64,000 nucleotides of DNA from Macrocybe gigantea (Eukaryota; Basidiomycota; Agaricomycetes; Agaricales; Callistosporiaceae). The stretch lies in contig SJRY01000266.1 of NCBI GenBank assembly GCA_011319805.1, forward strand, positions 124,001 to 188,000, read 5' to 3'. Shown here piece after piece: positions 31,903 to 42,326 of the stretch. Numbering within the stretch: position 1 is the first letter of the stretch; every line of letters begins with the position of its first letter. The notes under the pieces are model-generated. The model was not told the DNA's origin and did no database searches. It was given only the letters and a program-made list of their open reading frames with translations. The position numbers were made by a program, and so were the translations under genes.

Positions 31903-34503
31903 GCCTTTGCTTATAACGCATTCCGCACACAGCATTTTTTTCAAACTCCGCCGGCGGGCCCGCCCTGTCGGACAAACAACGCCGCCTGTCAGTTCTCATG
32001 ACCTTTCCCGAGGCTGTCCAGCGCCAGCCGCTGCGAGGCGTCTACCAGCGTTTCCATCTTATTTTGTATTCAAAATGATTGGGAGATACAGGTCTTGTAC
32101 TCGTTGTGCTGGACGCTGTCCAGCGGAAGAGCAATAGCAGTCCAAACGGAGCATGTGCTTGGGCGTTCTCATGCTCAATTTTCGAGTCATTTTTCCGATT
32201 AAGGGACCCTCCTCTGACAAAGACCATTCCGATCTTGACGGACAGCGATCAGAAGCACATGCGGCGCAAACGCCGACTTGCCCAAGCCTTCGTCCTTCGC
32301 TGACGCCTGCTACGCACTGTGCAATCCGCAATCCGTAGCACCAAACTCAGTCCCCTTGCCGCTGCCATGACATCCACGTCAGCGTCTCGCCGCCCAACGT
32401 GGCAGACTGAATAGAGGCGTGGAGTATCATAGGGTAGAGGGTTTCTCCGGCCGTTGCATGCGTGGAACGGCGGCGGCGGCCGGGTGTCAGGTCGGTCAGC
32501 TGATCCCGACGATGTCCCGATCTGGTTCACGCCCCGCTGCACGGCCTCCCGCCCATGACCAAAAGGAGACAAGACAATACCGAACGCCCGACATGTCCAG
32601 GGATTTTGCTTTCCATCAGCTTCGCTTTAGCGAGCACAGCAATCCGAGAGGCACGCAAATGAACGACCGACAGGCCAATGACGTTGCAACGATAACTTCC
32701 TCAAACGTTTTTGGACTTGGTGAGCGCGAGTAATTGGAGCGATTGCTGTGCAATTTGACGGTATGTCCGGGAAAATGCCCAACAGCATTCGGATTCCTGT
32801 GCTCCTCCGCCAGTCGTGATACTTGCCATCCCTGTCGTGTACGTAGTTCCTGTTCAATCTTGAATCTGAAGAGAGTCTGATAGAAGCCATCCTGATGCGT
32901 GTCCGCAGTAGCAATGTCCAATGCACAGCAGTGGGCTGACGTGTCCCAGAGAGCAGCTTGGCCCAAGAGATGCGTGTCAAACCCCAGGATTGATGTGGAA
33001 AATCGAACGTGCGGCAGTGCTGCTATTTCATTAATCAATTGCAGGAGCATCTCTAGAATTCACATGCACGCAAGTCAACGACATGTCCCGCTCAGCAGGC
33101 GGCCAAATACCCAGCAATATACAAGACGAGGATACGCACTGGATATCTAGGTTTTCTCAAACCCTAGCCCCAACGAAGGCGGTATGCAACATGCCGACCC
33201 AAGCGCTGGGGCATTAGCTCACCGGCAAGCGAAGCCCGGTGCAAAAATCACAGTCCTAGAACCCGAAACAAAGCCCGTCAATGGGCGAAACTCTGCACCA
33301 AGCCCAAACGCTACGGCGTCCCAGCTGAGAGGAGCATCAAAATGTACCAAACTGTATCATTACGCACATCGATTCCGTAGCTTCAAACATCGGACTGTTG
33401 CTGGGTGGCCTACGTTGATCTCGCTGCGGGGCGCCAAATGTTCCCGGGTGCATTCTGTTCCTTCCCAGAGACCGAGGACGCCGGAGGAAACGCGAAAGCA
33501 ATAATGTCCGATGGGACAAATGATCCCAGATCCTCCTGCACAGATCCATAAGACCTCCAAAAGTACTTATTTGCGATTCTAGGCCGGTACTGCTCTCATA
33601 CCGAACATTGGGGATGATTTCGCCGAAGCCATGAGCGAATCCATGAAACATGAGCATACTGGTACGAGACTGGCAACATACTCCAGAGGTACTGCGGGCG
33701 TCTTCGTCTTGAAACTTTGCCCGCTGTCGTTGTTGGGGTTTACCCGGTGTGACTGCGACACCGGAAAGATAGTGCGTTTGATAAATGCGGGCACAGCGGA
33801 GCTTTCGATGACCACAAGCAGCACACCAGGACCCAAAAAGCGAGGAGACGTGGCGAAACTGGCAAATGGTTTCCTCAAAACACGCGTTTAAAGCTTCGCC
33901 TTGTGCGGAATCCGCAGCAAGAGCCGACGGGGAGGACTCGCCGCGATGAAGTCGAGTACGACGCGCTTTCCGCAGTGTAAGGCTGTACTCGCACACGAGT
34001 TGGCGATGCAATTTTTTGTTGCTCAGACGATCATCGGACAAGATTGGGCACTTTTTCGAATTCCGCAGTCTTGTCGTTAGGAAGGCATGTGAGTCTTCTT
34101 AACGTTTGTTTGTTGAACAAAATGTCATGAATTTTCGAGTGATTGCGCGTAGTGTGCATTGCTTTGAGCGTTGGGAGCGTTGGAGGGATTGCGGCAGCTT
34201 GATGCGATAGGAAAGAGTGTCGGCGTTGCCTTGCGCAGGCTGCACGAGCTGTGTGCCTATATTTCGTCAATAGCAACGCACAGTTCAACTGAAATGCACG
34301 CCAGGCATGGCTAGAGCCTGAGGACGTCAGCCGCTAGCGAGGCGCGGGAATTATACTCGCGGGAAGGAGAGGCGGCGGGTCAATTCAGTCGCCTCTGCCT
34401 CGTGTCTTGTTCTGTGCTTTTATATGCCCGCCCGTCGCTCACCCCGGCCCCGACAAAGTAGCGCCCCCTCGAGTCATGCTTGCCTCATTTAGGTGAACAA
34501 GAG
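31903..34503. other. 2.6-kb intergenic region with no recognisable gene
   Basis: Several chance frames exist (for example minus strand 32616-33050, 144 codons, and 33337-34041, 234 codons), but none has a domain I recognise or a convincing composition. The second is open with several Cys residues and could be an orphan gene. The right end is the insertion point of the Ngaro element. Confidence 0.35.
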
Positions 34504-34605
34504 CCTCTGCTGCTCACTCAAGCTTAGGCTGAAACCGGGAAGCGCCACGTGACGCTCCCCAAATAATGATTGAGTGAAGGAAAAGGCGACCGAGCGAGAG
34601 GGCCC
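34504..34605 (-). repeat. Ngaro split repeat B2 (102 bp)
   Basis: Identical to 35094-35195. It forms the 3' end of the element on the minus strand; flanking sequence left of 34504 does not match any element part. Confidence 0.93.
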
Positions 34606-34689
34606 GGTCCGTACAAATGTCTATCTACAGTTGAAAGGAAAATAAATAAGCAGAAAACATGTTATCAAACAGAGGGCGGGGTCGGGAGG

Positions 34690-35093
34690 GTCGCGAAAAA
34701 GAGATGCTTGAGTTCGCACGTGGGAGTCAGAGGAAGATCTTGTCCGCTCCTAATCGTCGGGGCGTTCTTTATAGGGCCTCTGCTAGATCAATAGCACCCT
34801 ATAGAGACGACGATGAAGAGGTGACAAGTGTGACGTACAAGCAATGCGAAGAGGAGACTGATAGGTCAGTCACGAGTGAAAAGGAGTGTGGCGGGGGTGC
34901 CGAGACGCGTGTCGGCGGGCGACGAACGAGATCTAGAGCATGCGCAGCAAAAAGGAGTGCAGTGAGGTGCATGTAGATGAAATCGAAAACGGAGTGCGGC
35001 GCGGCCGACTTTCCTGGCATAGCCAGATGAGGACGTGTGACTTTCGAGGCTCAGAGGCCTCCGAAAAAGCTCGTTTACTCACCTTTACTTCGA
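34690..35093 (-). repeat. Ngaro split repeat A2 (404 bp)
   Basis: Identical to 39421-39824. It abuts B1 without a gap. The shared ORF-like stretch inside both A copies is a by-product of the repeat, not a gene. Confidence 0.95.
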
Positions 35094-35195
35094 CCTCTGC
35101 TGCTCACTCAAGCTTAGGCTGAAACCGGGAAGCGCCACGTGACGCTCCCCAAATAATGATTGAGTGAAGGAAAAGGCGACCGAGCGAGAGGGCCC
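35094..35195 (-). repeat. Ngaro split repeat B1 (102 bp)
   Basis: Identical to B2 and directly adjacent to A2. Contains a GCCACGTGACGC palindrome-like core. Confidence 0.93.
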
Positions 35196-35286
35196 ATCGA
35201 GGCATGAATGATGTGTGTGGGGTGGCGGCGGTGCGAAATGATGTAAGCGAGGAGCTGCAGAGAAAGAACAGGAGGGGGGGGGCAGG

Positions 35287-36297
35287 TTAACAAAGAGGAA
35301 GAGTGTGGTCACGAGCCAAATGTTGTTCTGCACGAATGGCAGGGTTGTCCCTGATGTAGATTAGCCATGTGCTGGATGACCAACGTCCGAGGGCTTGTAT
35401 GAGTTCGGAAGGTAAACCCAGTGAGGCATAAAAAGTTGCCCCTCCAGCGCGAGCCGAGTGACCACCATAATCTCGTGACAAGACGGTGAAAAGTCTACTG
35501 TCGAACCATGCCCGATTAGGTAGAGAACCATCTTCACGCAGAAACAAAGCGGCCCATGCACCGTGGATTGCATCGCGACGTCGAACGTATCTTTGCAGCA
35601 GGTCCACTGGGTCAGCATGAGCCTGCTTCGTGAAAAGGATAGGGCTTCCCCGGTACAAAGGATCCCCTTTGTGATATGGCAGGAGATAGCCAGCGCGTCC
35701 ATCTTGGAATGTGAGAGAACCTCGCTTCACAATTTTCTGCCAGTCCCGCAGCCCAATGTCGTTCGATACAATGAGTTCGCCAATCCGATGGCAAGCATAA
35801 AACGCACAAGCAAGAATGGTTGTGAAGAGCAGGTCATCGTAAACCCGAGAGCGCGAGGCTTGGCCCTCGAACAGCAAAAGATGGGCAACACGGAATGGGA
35901 GTTTCCGTCTCACGCCATCCGCACGACTCTTCCTCATGCCACGGATTGTAGCCTGTACTGCCGGATGTGCTCTGTTATTGTCAAAATTGGGAAAGAACTG
36001 CCGCAAAAAGTGCCGTGCACCTGACAGGTACTTGGGACCAGAGGCGATGAATTTTGATGAGTAAGCGATGTAACGGCAGAGAGTCTGGGGGGTCGGCTCT
36101 AAAGGAAGGGAGTGACGAAGGCAGAAAGCAATATAGCTGCGAGCTCCCGTAGTGTAGTTTTTCTTAGTGGATGCTTCAATGGCATTGGATTGCAGGCAGG
36201 CCACCAGATTATCCAGCTCGTCGAGGGGAAGGGGATCATGAGTGATGCAAAAATTCCTAGGGCCAAGGGCCTTCAGAAGCAATCTCTCCATCGACAT
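35287..36297 (-). CDS. Ngaro tyrosine recombinase
   Basis: 336 aa; integrates the element's circular DNA by strand exchange. The N-terminal SAM-like core-binding half is about residues 20-140, the catalytic half follows. The tetrad is visible: Arg in the ACHRIGEL helix (about residue 167), HSARAGG (His-x-x-Arg, near 35465-35445) and the nucleophilic Tyr in STWLIYIRDN close to the C-terminus. The ATG lies 23 nt upstream of the pol stop, an overlap that suggests reinitiation. Frame intact. Confidence 0.92.
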   Translation of the reverse strand: MSMERLLLKALGPRNFCITHDPLPLDELDNLVACLQSNAIEASTKKNYTTGARSYIAFCLRHSLPLEPTPQTLCRYIAYSSKFIASGPKYLSGARHFLRQFFPNFDNNRAHPAVQATIRGMRKSRADGVRRKLPFRVAHLLLFEGQASRSRVYDDLLFTTILACAFYACHRIGELIVSNDIGLRDWQKIVKRGSLTFQDGRAGYLLPYHKGDPLYRGSPILFTKQAHADPVDLLQRYVRRRDAIHGAWAALFLREDGSLPNRAWFDSRLFTVLSRDYGGHSARAGGATFYASLGLPSELIQALGRWSSSTWLIYIRDNPAIRAEQHLARDHTLPLC

Positions 36298-38201
36298 GGC
36301 AATAGCTCCCGTGCTGGTTCAAAGGATTGAATTTGGTCTGCAGGGAAGCGGCGGGAGTACTCCTGGAACAGACAGCGTGAGAGCATATCCACCCATGTGT
36401 TAGACTTCCCCTCGATGTGTCGCACACGGATGTCCATTCCGGACCGCAAGACAATTTCCGCCACTCCTAAAAGTGGGCCATTATGCATTGCCTCGGAGAC
36501 GGATAGAGAGTTGAAGGCTGAAACCAAGTTCAGGCTGTCTGAGAAAAGGAGCACTCGCCTCGGAGGTGTTCTCAGTGAACCCGCATGAAAGATCGCCGAG
36601 AAGATTGCTATAAGTTCCAGGAAAAATATATCCACCTTCTTCCCTGGAGGTGGTGCTCGAATTTCGTACACGAAGCCCTTGTTGGCAAAGACAAAAGCCA
36701 AGGCCTTGTTGAGGCTCGCATCCGTCCATACAACCATGTCTGCATCTGCATCTTTCCATGTGCCAGTGCCAATAAGATGGACACCAATGCACTTGGGAAT
36801 GACGTCCGCCAACCAGGACAGGTCCGAGCGTACTGTTGCATTAATAGGGATACCGGCTGAGACGACCTGTTTCCCACTCATTTTCCGGTACATTTCCGTG
36901 AGTGCCGGCCTTCCCCAGGGGAGTACATTCAACACCCAGTTGATACGCCCTGCTAGTCTTTGCCACTCCCGCAATGAAGGCGTTCTGTTTGCGGTCTCTA
37001 AGAAACTTCGAATCTTCCTGACCAGAGATACCACAGCATCTGGTTCGAGCGTGATTGTACCCTGCCGGAAGTCGATCCAGAAACCAATCACCTTAAGAAC
37101 GGCACCATGTAATTGCTTCCTGTCCTCGAAAGGGCAGTTGATGCTTTCCCACAAAGTCAACAGCTGGACCTGTCGCCGTGGGCGCTCGACGCCATGGAAA
37201 CGAACGAGGTTCTCCGTGAAATCCCAGCCAAAGAAGTCGTCCATGTAGACATGCAAACCTTCTACTCCGAGCTTCCTGACTGCGATCCAGCACAAGAGAC
37301 CCGAGACAGCACACCAGCATCTTGGAGAGGCTCTGTTACCGAAGACCAGTCGACATACGACGTGCAGTTTCCCATCGACCTCCACGATCTGCCGTAATTG
37401 CCACAACGGGTGCGCAGGCAAGTTCAAGAAAGCCGTAGCCACGTCAGACTTGAACAATATGATGTCTCGATTCGGGTATTCTTTCTTCACGTCGTGCAAA
37501 ACCTGGCCAAATGTACGCATGTCATCATACTTCACATGGGCTTCCTCTCGAGGTATCCCTGCATTAAGCCCGGATGCAGAATGGTCCGTTACCACGCGCG
37601 GCTTGCCACCTTGCCAGACGACGAACATTGGTGACAGCTTCATCCCGGGCCAAAGGGCGCTCGACGTCAGTGCAGTTGACCATCTCCGAGCCTCAACCTC
37701 TCGATCCCGGAAGGTCCGCAGTGCCCTCAAGTCCTCCTCTTCCATTTTGTAATTGCCTGAGAATTCCCGGTCCTCTGCAGCCCACTCACTTTCATCGAAC
37801 GGCCAGAAGCCCTCCCGAAGTCCGCGCATCACGGATTTTACGAATGGTTGATTCGGGTGGTCCACGAGCAAGAGTTCGAATCGATCGACATTGAAGGGTG
37901 TGTCGACCTTGACCGCATTGCCCAGCCGCTGCAGGGTAGAGTTGTAGGAGGCGTCGTTCAAGAGATGTTGTGGAGGAGCAGGCAGTGGATCAGCCGTTTC
38001 AGTGTAAAGTGCGGAAGGGGAGATAGTATTCGTAGCTGATTGTGACCATACAAAGCCTCGTCGATACCGTGGACCTTCAATATCATCCTCTGCTTTCCGC
38101 TTCTCAATCCCCCGAATCGACACCGGCCCTTTCACAGCCTCCGCCGCTCTCGCGTGCATTTGCTCAATTTCCTCCGGCCCTCTTTCCTTGGAATCTGGCA
38201 T
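36273..38201 (-). CDS. Ngaro reverse transcriptase-RNase H
   Basis: Copies element RNA into DNA. From ATG 38201 about 642 aa. RT fingers/palm: FKSDVATAFLNLP near 37450-37410, RLVFGNRASPRCW, and catalytic YMDD in HVYMDDFFGW near 37247. Thumb, then RNase H beginning at VVWTDAS near 36740 with a later FSDS motif, in the DIRS/Ngaro manner. The frame stays open far upstream (to 39380), but that part is an antiframe shadow of gag. It overlaps the gag stop by 38 nt in a different frame, so translation needs a frameshift or reinitiation. No stop interrupts it. Confidence 0.92.
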   Translation of the reverse strand: MPDSKERGPEEIEQMHARAAEAVKGPVSIRGIEKRKAEDDIEGPRYRRGFVWSQSATNTISPSALYTETADPLPAPPQHLLNDASYNSTLQRLGNAVKVDTPFNVDRFELLLVDHPNQPFVKSVMRGLREGFWPFDESEWAAEDREFSGNYKMEEEDLRALRTFRDREVEARRWSTALTSSALWPGMKLSPMFVVWQGGKPRVVTDHSASGLNAGIPREEAHVKYDDMRTFGQVLHDVKKEYPNRDIILFKSDVATAFLNLPAHPLWQLRQIVEVDGKLHVVCRLVFGNRASPRCWCAVSGLLCWIAVRKLGVEGLHVYMDDFFGWDFTENLVRFHGVERPRRQVQLLTLWESINCPFEDRKQLHGAVLKVIGFWIDFRQGTITLEPDAVVSLVRKIRSFLETANRTPSLREWQRLAGRINWVLNVLPWGRPALTEMYRKMSGKQVVSAGIPINATVRSDLSWLADVIPKCIGVHLIGTGTWKDADADMVVWTDASLNKALAFVFANKGFVYEIRAPPPGKKVDIFFLELIAIFSAIFHAGSLRTPPRRVLLFSDSLNLVSAFNSLSVSEAMHNGPLLGVAEIVLRSGMDIRVRHIEGKSNTWVDMLSRCLFQEYSRRFPADQIQSFEPARELLPCRWRDCF

Positions 38202-39390
38202 TGCAACGCTCGACGTCCTTAGCTCGGTGTTGCTCACCACAGATCCAGCAAGAATGCTTGCGCCCATACGGACAAGGATCTGTGCATTTCCCTTCGTTCC
38301 AGTTCTTGCATGACGTCTCTCCTCTCGGTCTCTTCGTTCCCATTTTTCGCTGTCCGACCTGTCCTTGATCACTGCTGTCAGCCATCTGTCCAAACATGGG
38401 GATCTGATGGTATGAGCAATCGTCGAGCCGGAAAGCGGACTTCGCATAATTTTCTCTAATCTCCTCATCAAACTTGATGGCCACATGTGGCTTCCCCGCG
38501 CAACGCCAGAAGAGTTGCTGCACCACCTGTCGGTAGACTTGGAGTTCCTCGTCCCGGTGGGTATAAAGCTTGACCACCCCGGCCATCCATGCATCGAACA
38601 TGCGGAGCCATTCCGCTTCGGTCTGAATTGCCCGTCTGGAGGTGAGCTGCCCCTCGCGAATGAGCTCGAAACCCGGCACAAAAGGAGTTGCCTTGTCCTT
38701 GAGGTCGTAGCCTTTGTCGAGTTTAGCAAAGAGTTTTGAGAAGTCAACGTACTTGTCCTGAATGATGAGCTTCCAGATGCTTTCTGGTAGAGGCTCGATA
38801 ATGACCGAGTTTTGCATTTTCGAAACGATTGCTTCGCAGACATACTCCGACTTGTTGTAGGCACGACGAAGCTCCAGGGTCCGAGCGAGATGAGGGTCGG
38901 AAGAACTGCGAGAAACCAACTTGCTAAGATGAGGGGCGACAGCGAGCACAGAGTCAGGGAGAGTATCTTTGTTTTCCCGAGCCTTGAAAATCTCGTCCAA
39001 TCCATGCAGGAATTGGTCCTTGTCGACCCCAGCGTCTCCGAGATCAGGTCCTCCGAACTGTTCATGGAGAATGGCCCAAGCCACATCATCAATGAGCCTG
39101 GCAGCCACTTCTCTTTTGTCAGCGCCTCCAGCGCCCTCAACATCATCATTGGTGTCCAGTTCAGTGTCCCCTCCACGCTGGGTGAGTCGCTCCTTGAATT
39201 GTTCGACGTACTCACGGGCGATGTTGGGAGAAGCCCCGGCCTCCTTGAGTTGATCCAAGACAGTCCTGGTTGACAAGTTGTTCCTGATGCCGGCATCGAC
39301 GATGTCCTGGCAGGCCTTGGCCACGGTCCCGGTCTCTTCGAGAGGAGAAGCCGAGCGACGTTCAGTTTCGGAAGGTACATTGCCAGCCAT
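38164..39390 (-). CDS. Ngaro Gag-like protein with C-terminal zinc-binding region
   Basis: First ORF of the element, 408 aa from ATG 39390, just downstream of A1. Mostly helical and charged. Near the C-terminus a Cys/His cluster (CKNWNEGKCTDPCPYGRKH then CWICGEQH...C, 38320-38200) looks like CCCH plus CCHC-type fingers for RNA binding. The ORF extends upstream to 39450 but 39390 has the better start context. Likely coats element RNA in the cytoplasm. Confidence 0.82.
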   Translation of the reverse strand: MAGNVPSETERRSASPLEETGTVAKACQDIVDAGIRNNLSTRTVLDQLKEAGASPNIAREYVEQFKERLTQRGGDTELDTNDDVEGAGGADKREVAARLIDDVAWAILHEQFGGPDLGDAGVDKDQFLHGLDEIFKARENKDTLPDSVLAVAPHLSKLVSRSSSDPHLARTLELRRAYNKSEYVCEAIVSKMQNSVIIEPLPESIWKLIIQDKYVDFSKLFAKLDKGYDLKDKATPFVPGFELIREGQLTSRRAIQTEAEWLRMFDAWMAGVVKLYTHRDEELQVYRQVVQQLFWRCAGKPHVAIKFDEEIRENYAKSAFRLDDCSYHQIPMFGQMADSSDQGQVGQRKMGTKRPRGETSCKNWNEGKCTDPCPYGRKHSCWICGEQHRAKDVERCNARFQGKRAGGN

Positions 39391-39420
39391 GAATATGAGA
39401 TTGTAGATGTCGTAGATAGT

Positions 39421-39824
39421 GTCGCGAAAAAGAGATGCTTGAGTTCGCACGTGGGAGTCAGAGGAAGATCTTGTCCGCTCCTAATCGTCGGGGCGTTCTT
39501 TATAGGGCCTCTGCTAGATCAATAGCACCCTATAGAGACGACGATGAAGAGGTGACAAGTGTGACGTACAAGCAATGCGAAGAGGAGACTGATAGGTCAG
39601 TCACGAGTGAAAAGGAGTGTGGCGGGGGTGCCGAGACGCGTGTCGGCGGGCGACGAACGAGATCTAGAGCATGCGCAGCAAAAAGGAGTGCAGTGAGGTG
39701 CATGTAGATGAAATCGAAAACGGAGTGCGGCGCGGCCGACTTTCCTGGCATAGCCAGATGAGGACGTGTGACTTTCGAGGCTCAGAGGCCTCCGAAAAAG
39801 CTCGTTTACTCACCTTTACTTCGA
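39421..39824 (-). repeat. Ngaro split repeat A1 (404 bp)
   Basis: 5' terminal repeat of the element, identical base for base to A2. It should hold the promoter for the three ORFs. Confidence 0.95.
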
Positions 39825-40424
39825 TCATTCGCATATCACGTGAACCAACACGGGGTATCGCGACGCGTCTCATCTTTCGACTGATCCTCATACAACGATG
39901 CGGCTCATTCATAGAGACCGACGTAACACCACTTGGCAGGAGTAACACGTATAATGGGTATATCCTGCTTGCCGCCAGAACTCTAACTGCGTCCACGCTT
40001 ACCGTCATGCAGTATTCAGAACATCCACAGAGTTCTTGTGCTCGCTCTCTGGCCGCAATGCTGTGACTACCGGCTAGTTCATCGCTGTTCTTGTCTAGAT
40101 GCTTTGTGCCTTCTCCCAGAATGCAGTGCATGTTCATGCTCGCAGTGCAGTTGATACGGATGCAGTACAAACAAAGGAAGAGGAAAATAGTAACCCTTGG
40201 ATATTAGAGTTGAACGTCATCTTGACTTTCCGTAAAGAACACGAACGTCGCTGTATGTTCGTCGTTTCTCCGACGCTTCCTGCTGAAAGATGTGAACGTA
40301 GGTGATTATTTATCCGATGTTTGTGGTTATCAAACATAACTGAAACAATATGCCCTTATGTTGAGGCAACATAGCACGTGGTAAACAACACTCTGACTCG
40401 TTCAACCATCATCCACATCCAACC
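39825..40424. other. Flank between Ngaro element and first F-box gene
   Basis: No gene recognised. The last part is the F-box promoter, with the block CACGTGGTAAACAACACTCT starting at 40375. Confidence 0.45.
40375..40400 (+). promoter_or_regulatory. Conserved promoter block of the F-box family
   Basis: CACGTG followed by GTAAACAACACTCTGACTCG, 24 nt before the ATG. The same block precedes the other two family members (49431-49456 and 58262-58287, both minus strand). CACGTG is a bHLH-type site, but the binding factor here is unknown. Confidence 0.5.
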
Positions 40425-42041
40425 ATGTCTTGCAATGTCGATATTTGCCCTTCTTGCAAGTCTGTTGTCCCTTTTCCAGATGAAAAACCTCTCCGTTCAC
40501 TCCTGACTCCCTTTCTCGGAACCAATCACGTTCCTTCTGATTCCGAACGTCGCCTGGGTGAGGAGGTCGTCGCTCAAATCTCAGCTGACATTGCGAACCT
40601 GGAGGCTCAGATCTCCCGTCTGCAGAGGTTCAAGAACAGGCTGGCTCTTTATAGGAAAGAGCACTTGTCGGTGCTATCCAAGTTTCGAATGTTGCCTGTC
40701 GAGGTTATTGCCTCGATATTCGCCCTGCTCGTCAATTCGCTTTTCCAGAGAAAGGATCTATTGGCCATCTTTGACAGGGACAACTACTTCGACCAGCTCC
40801 CTCCACTGATGAATCTTCCTTTCACGCTTGCATCCGTTTGTCAACAATGGAGGACGATAGCGACTTCCATGCCATCGCTTTGGACCAACATGCATCTCAA
40901 CGCGAAAGGCCAACATCTGATGAGATGCATGGCTCAAACGTCCTGGTGTCTTTCAAGATCCGGCAACCATTATCTGAATGTTGACATCAATTTGCAAGAT
41001 GCTGGGTATTCTTTCGAGGATGCACCTCTACAATGGCTGTATGAAGTTCGTATTTCGCAGCATCGTTGGCGAGAAGCCCGAATTACATTTGAATACACTG
41101 GGGTGAAGCGTTTGCAAGCACTGATTCCTTCATCCTGGATCCTTCCAGAGCTGAAATTTCTCAGTCTTGGTACACCATACGACGAAGCCCTTTCACTCCC
41201 TCTGCACGCACCACAGCTCGCCGAAGTCGAGTTGTACCATGTATTCCTCGACAGCTTCCCATGGGGTCAATTTCCGGAACTTCGTAAACTTTCAGTGTTT
41301 ACAATCAAAATATTCAAAGTTCTGGAGGCTCTTATAGAATGTGACGGCTTATTACACCTGCGCTGTGATGTGATCGACCACAGTTTCAGCTCCACTGAAC
41401 GCCCGCGTCTCGTTCATGACACTTTAGTGTCCCTCGAAACATTTGGCAATGGCCATCCACGTGCCACCCCTCTTACCGCTATATTGGAACGACTTGAACT
41501 ACCGGCTCTTCAAGATTTGACACTCGCCACTCGATTCAGGGGGCACGATCCTGAAGAATACACAATCTCACATACGTGTGTTTGGGATTTTATATCAGCG
41601 TCACACTGCATGCTCAAGACATTCGCATTGGTGTGCGTCTTGGTCAACAAAGTGGCATGGGCACGTTATGCCCCGTTCCTCTCGACATTGACGGTCCTGA
41701 AACTGACGGAGAACCGGAGCTGCATCTACAACGACATTCTCAAGTCTCTTGCGGTGGTCGACAATCAGGATGAGGCCGTTTTGCCTCAACTGGAACGTCT
41801 GGAATACAACTTCCATGCTCGATCGAGTAGAGATTCGGATTATGCCATGATATTTTACCTGTTATATGGCGTCGTGAAGAATCGATGGGAAGACAATGGG
41901 GAATCCAATGCCGTGCATCGTCTGGAGTCGATCGAGGTGCGAGGTGCGAGGCCTGACCGAAGTCTTGAATCGTTCGAGGCATTCCGTGCTCTCAGGGCCT
42001 TTCGTCGGAAAGGGTTCGACTTGGAGATGCACTTTTTGTAA
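40425..42041 (+). CDS. F-box-like protein, family member 1
   Basis: 538 aa in one exon. The N-terminus carries CPSCKS (a CxxC pair), then a coiled coil (about residues 45-85), then an F-box-like motif (MLPVEVIASIFALL, residues 88-101) that in other proteins binds Skp1 of SCF ubiquitin ligases. The rest is a weakly repetitive region with leucine-rich character and a substrate-binding role by analogy. Such single-exon F-box families are greatly expanded in Agaricomycetes. Paralogous to 47793-49406 and 56633-58254, including flanks. Intact. Confidence 0.82.
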   Translation: MSCNVDICPSCKSVVPFPDEKPLRSLLTPFLGTNHVPSDSERRLGEEVVAQISADIANLEAQISRLQRFKNRLALYRKEHLSVLSKFRMLPVEVIASIFALLVNSLFQRKDLLAIFDRDNYFDQLPPLMNLPFTLASVCQQWRTIATSMPSLWTNMHLNAKGQHLMRCMAQTSWCLSRSGNHYLNVDINLQDAGYSFEDAPLQWLYEVRISQHRWREARITFEYTGVKRLQALIPSSWILPELKFLSLGTPYDEALSLPLHAPQLAEVELYHVFLDSFPWGQFPELRKLSVFTIKIFKVLEALIECDGLLHLRCDVIDHSFSSTERPRLVHDTLVSLETFGNGHPRATPLTAILERLELPALQDLTLATRFRGHDPEEYTISHTCVWDFISASHCMLKTFALVCVLVNKVAWARYAPFLSTLTVLKLTENRSCIYNDILKSLAVVDNQDEAVLPQLERLEYNFHARSSRDSDYAMIFYLLYGVVKNRWEDNGESNAVHRLESIEVRGARPDRSLESFEAFRALRAFRRKGFDLEMHFL

Positions 42042-42326
42042 TAGTCATTGATTCAGAGGACTGGCGGAACGTTGATATCTTGCATGTAATTACACGATGA
42101 GAGCGTCCCCTTACTGTCCCGGTTTTCTTGTGATGACGGAACACGGGCCAGGACGCAGGCCAAGTAGCATACTCCACGGAACGCTTTCTGCACACTCTCT
42201 TGCCGCTAAGCGGGCTCAACAGTACTTTTCTTCACATCGAAAAAAAATGGGGAATCGCATTGCATATGTGTGTCGAACAAGAAATTCCCGGGGCAACGAC
42301 CATGTCAGTATGAAGTTCCGAACTTC

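Larger units (their letters stand above)
34504..39824 (-). mobile_element. Intact Ngaro-like tyrosine-recombinase retrotransposon
   Basis: 5,321 bp read on the minus strand as A1 (39824-39421), Gag, RT/RNase H, tyrosine recombinase, B1 (35195-35094), A2 (35093-34690), an 84-bp spacer, B2 (34605-34504). This split direct repeat plan is characteristic of the Ngaro/PAT group of DIRS-like elements, known from other Agaricomycetes. A1 equals A2 over 404 bp and B1 equals B2 over 102 bp, and all three frames are open, so insertion is very recent. There is no integrase, aspartic protease or target duplication, as expected when a recombinase inserts a circular DNA. Confidence 0.93.

Noticed and set aside
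33337..34041. 234-codon minus-strand frame
   Set aside because: No recognisable domain, atypical composition and no intron or paralogue support; kept only as a possible orphan in the intergenic entry.
34659..34976. Open frame repeated in both Ngaro A repeats (also 39435-39707)
   Set aside because: It is simply the same 404-bp terminal repeat read in one frame, and it has no domain.
38202..39380. N-terminal 390 codons of the long frame in front of Ngaro RT
   Set aside because: They overlap Gag in another frame and encode no domain; Gag carries the zinc-binding region.
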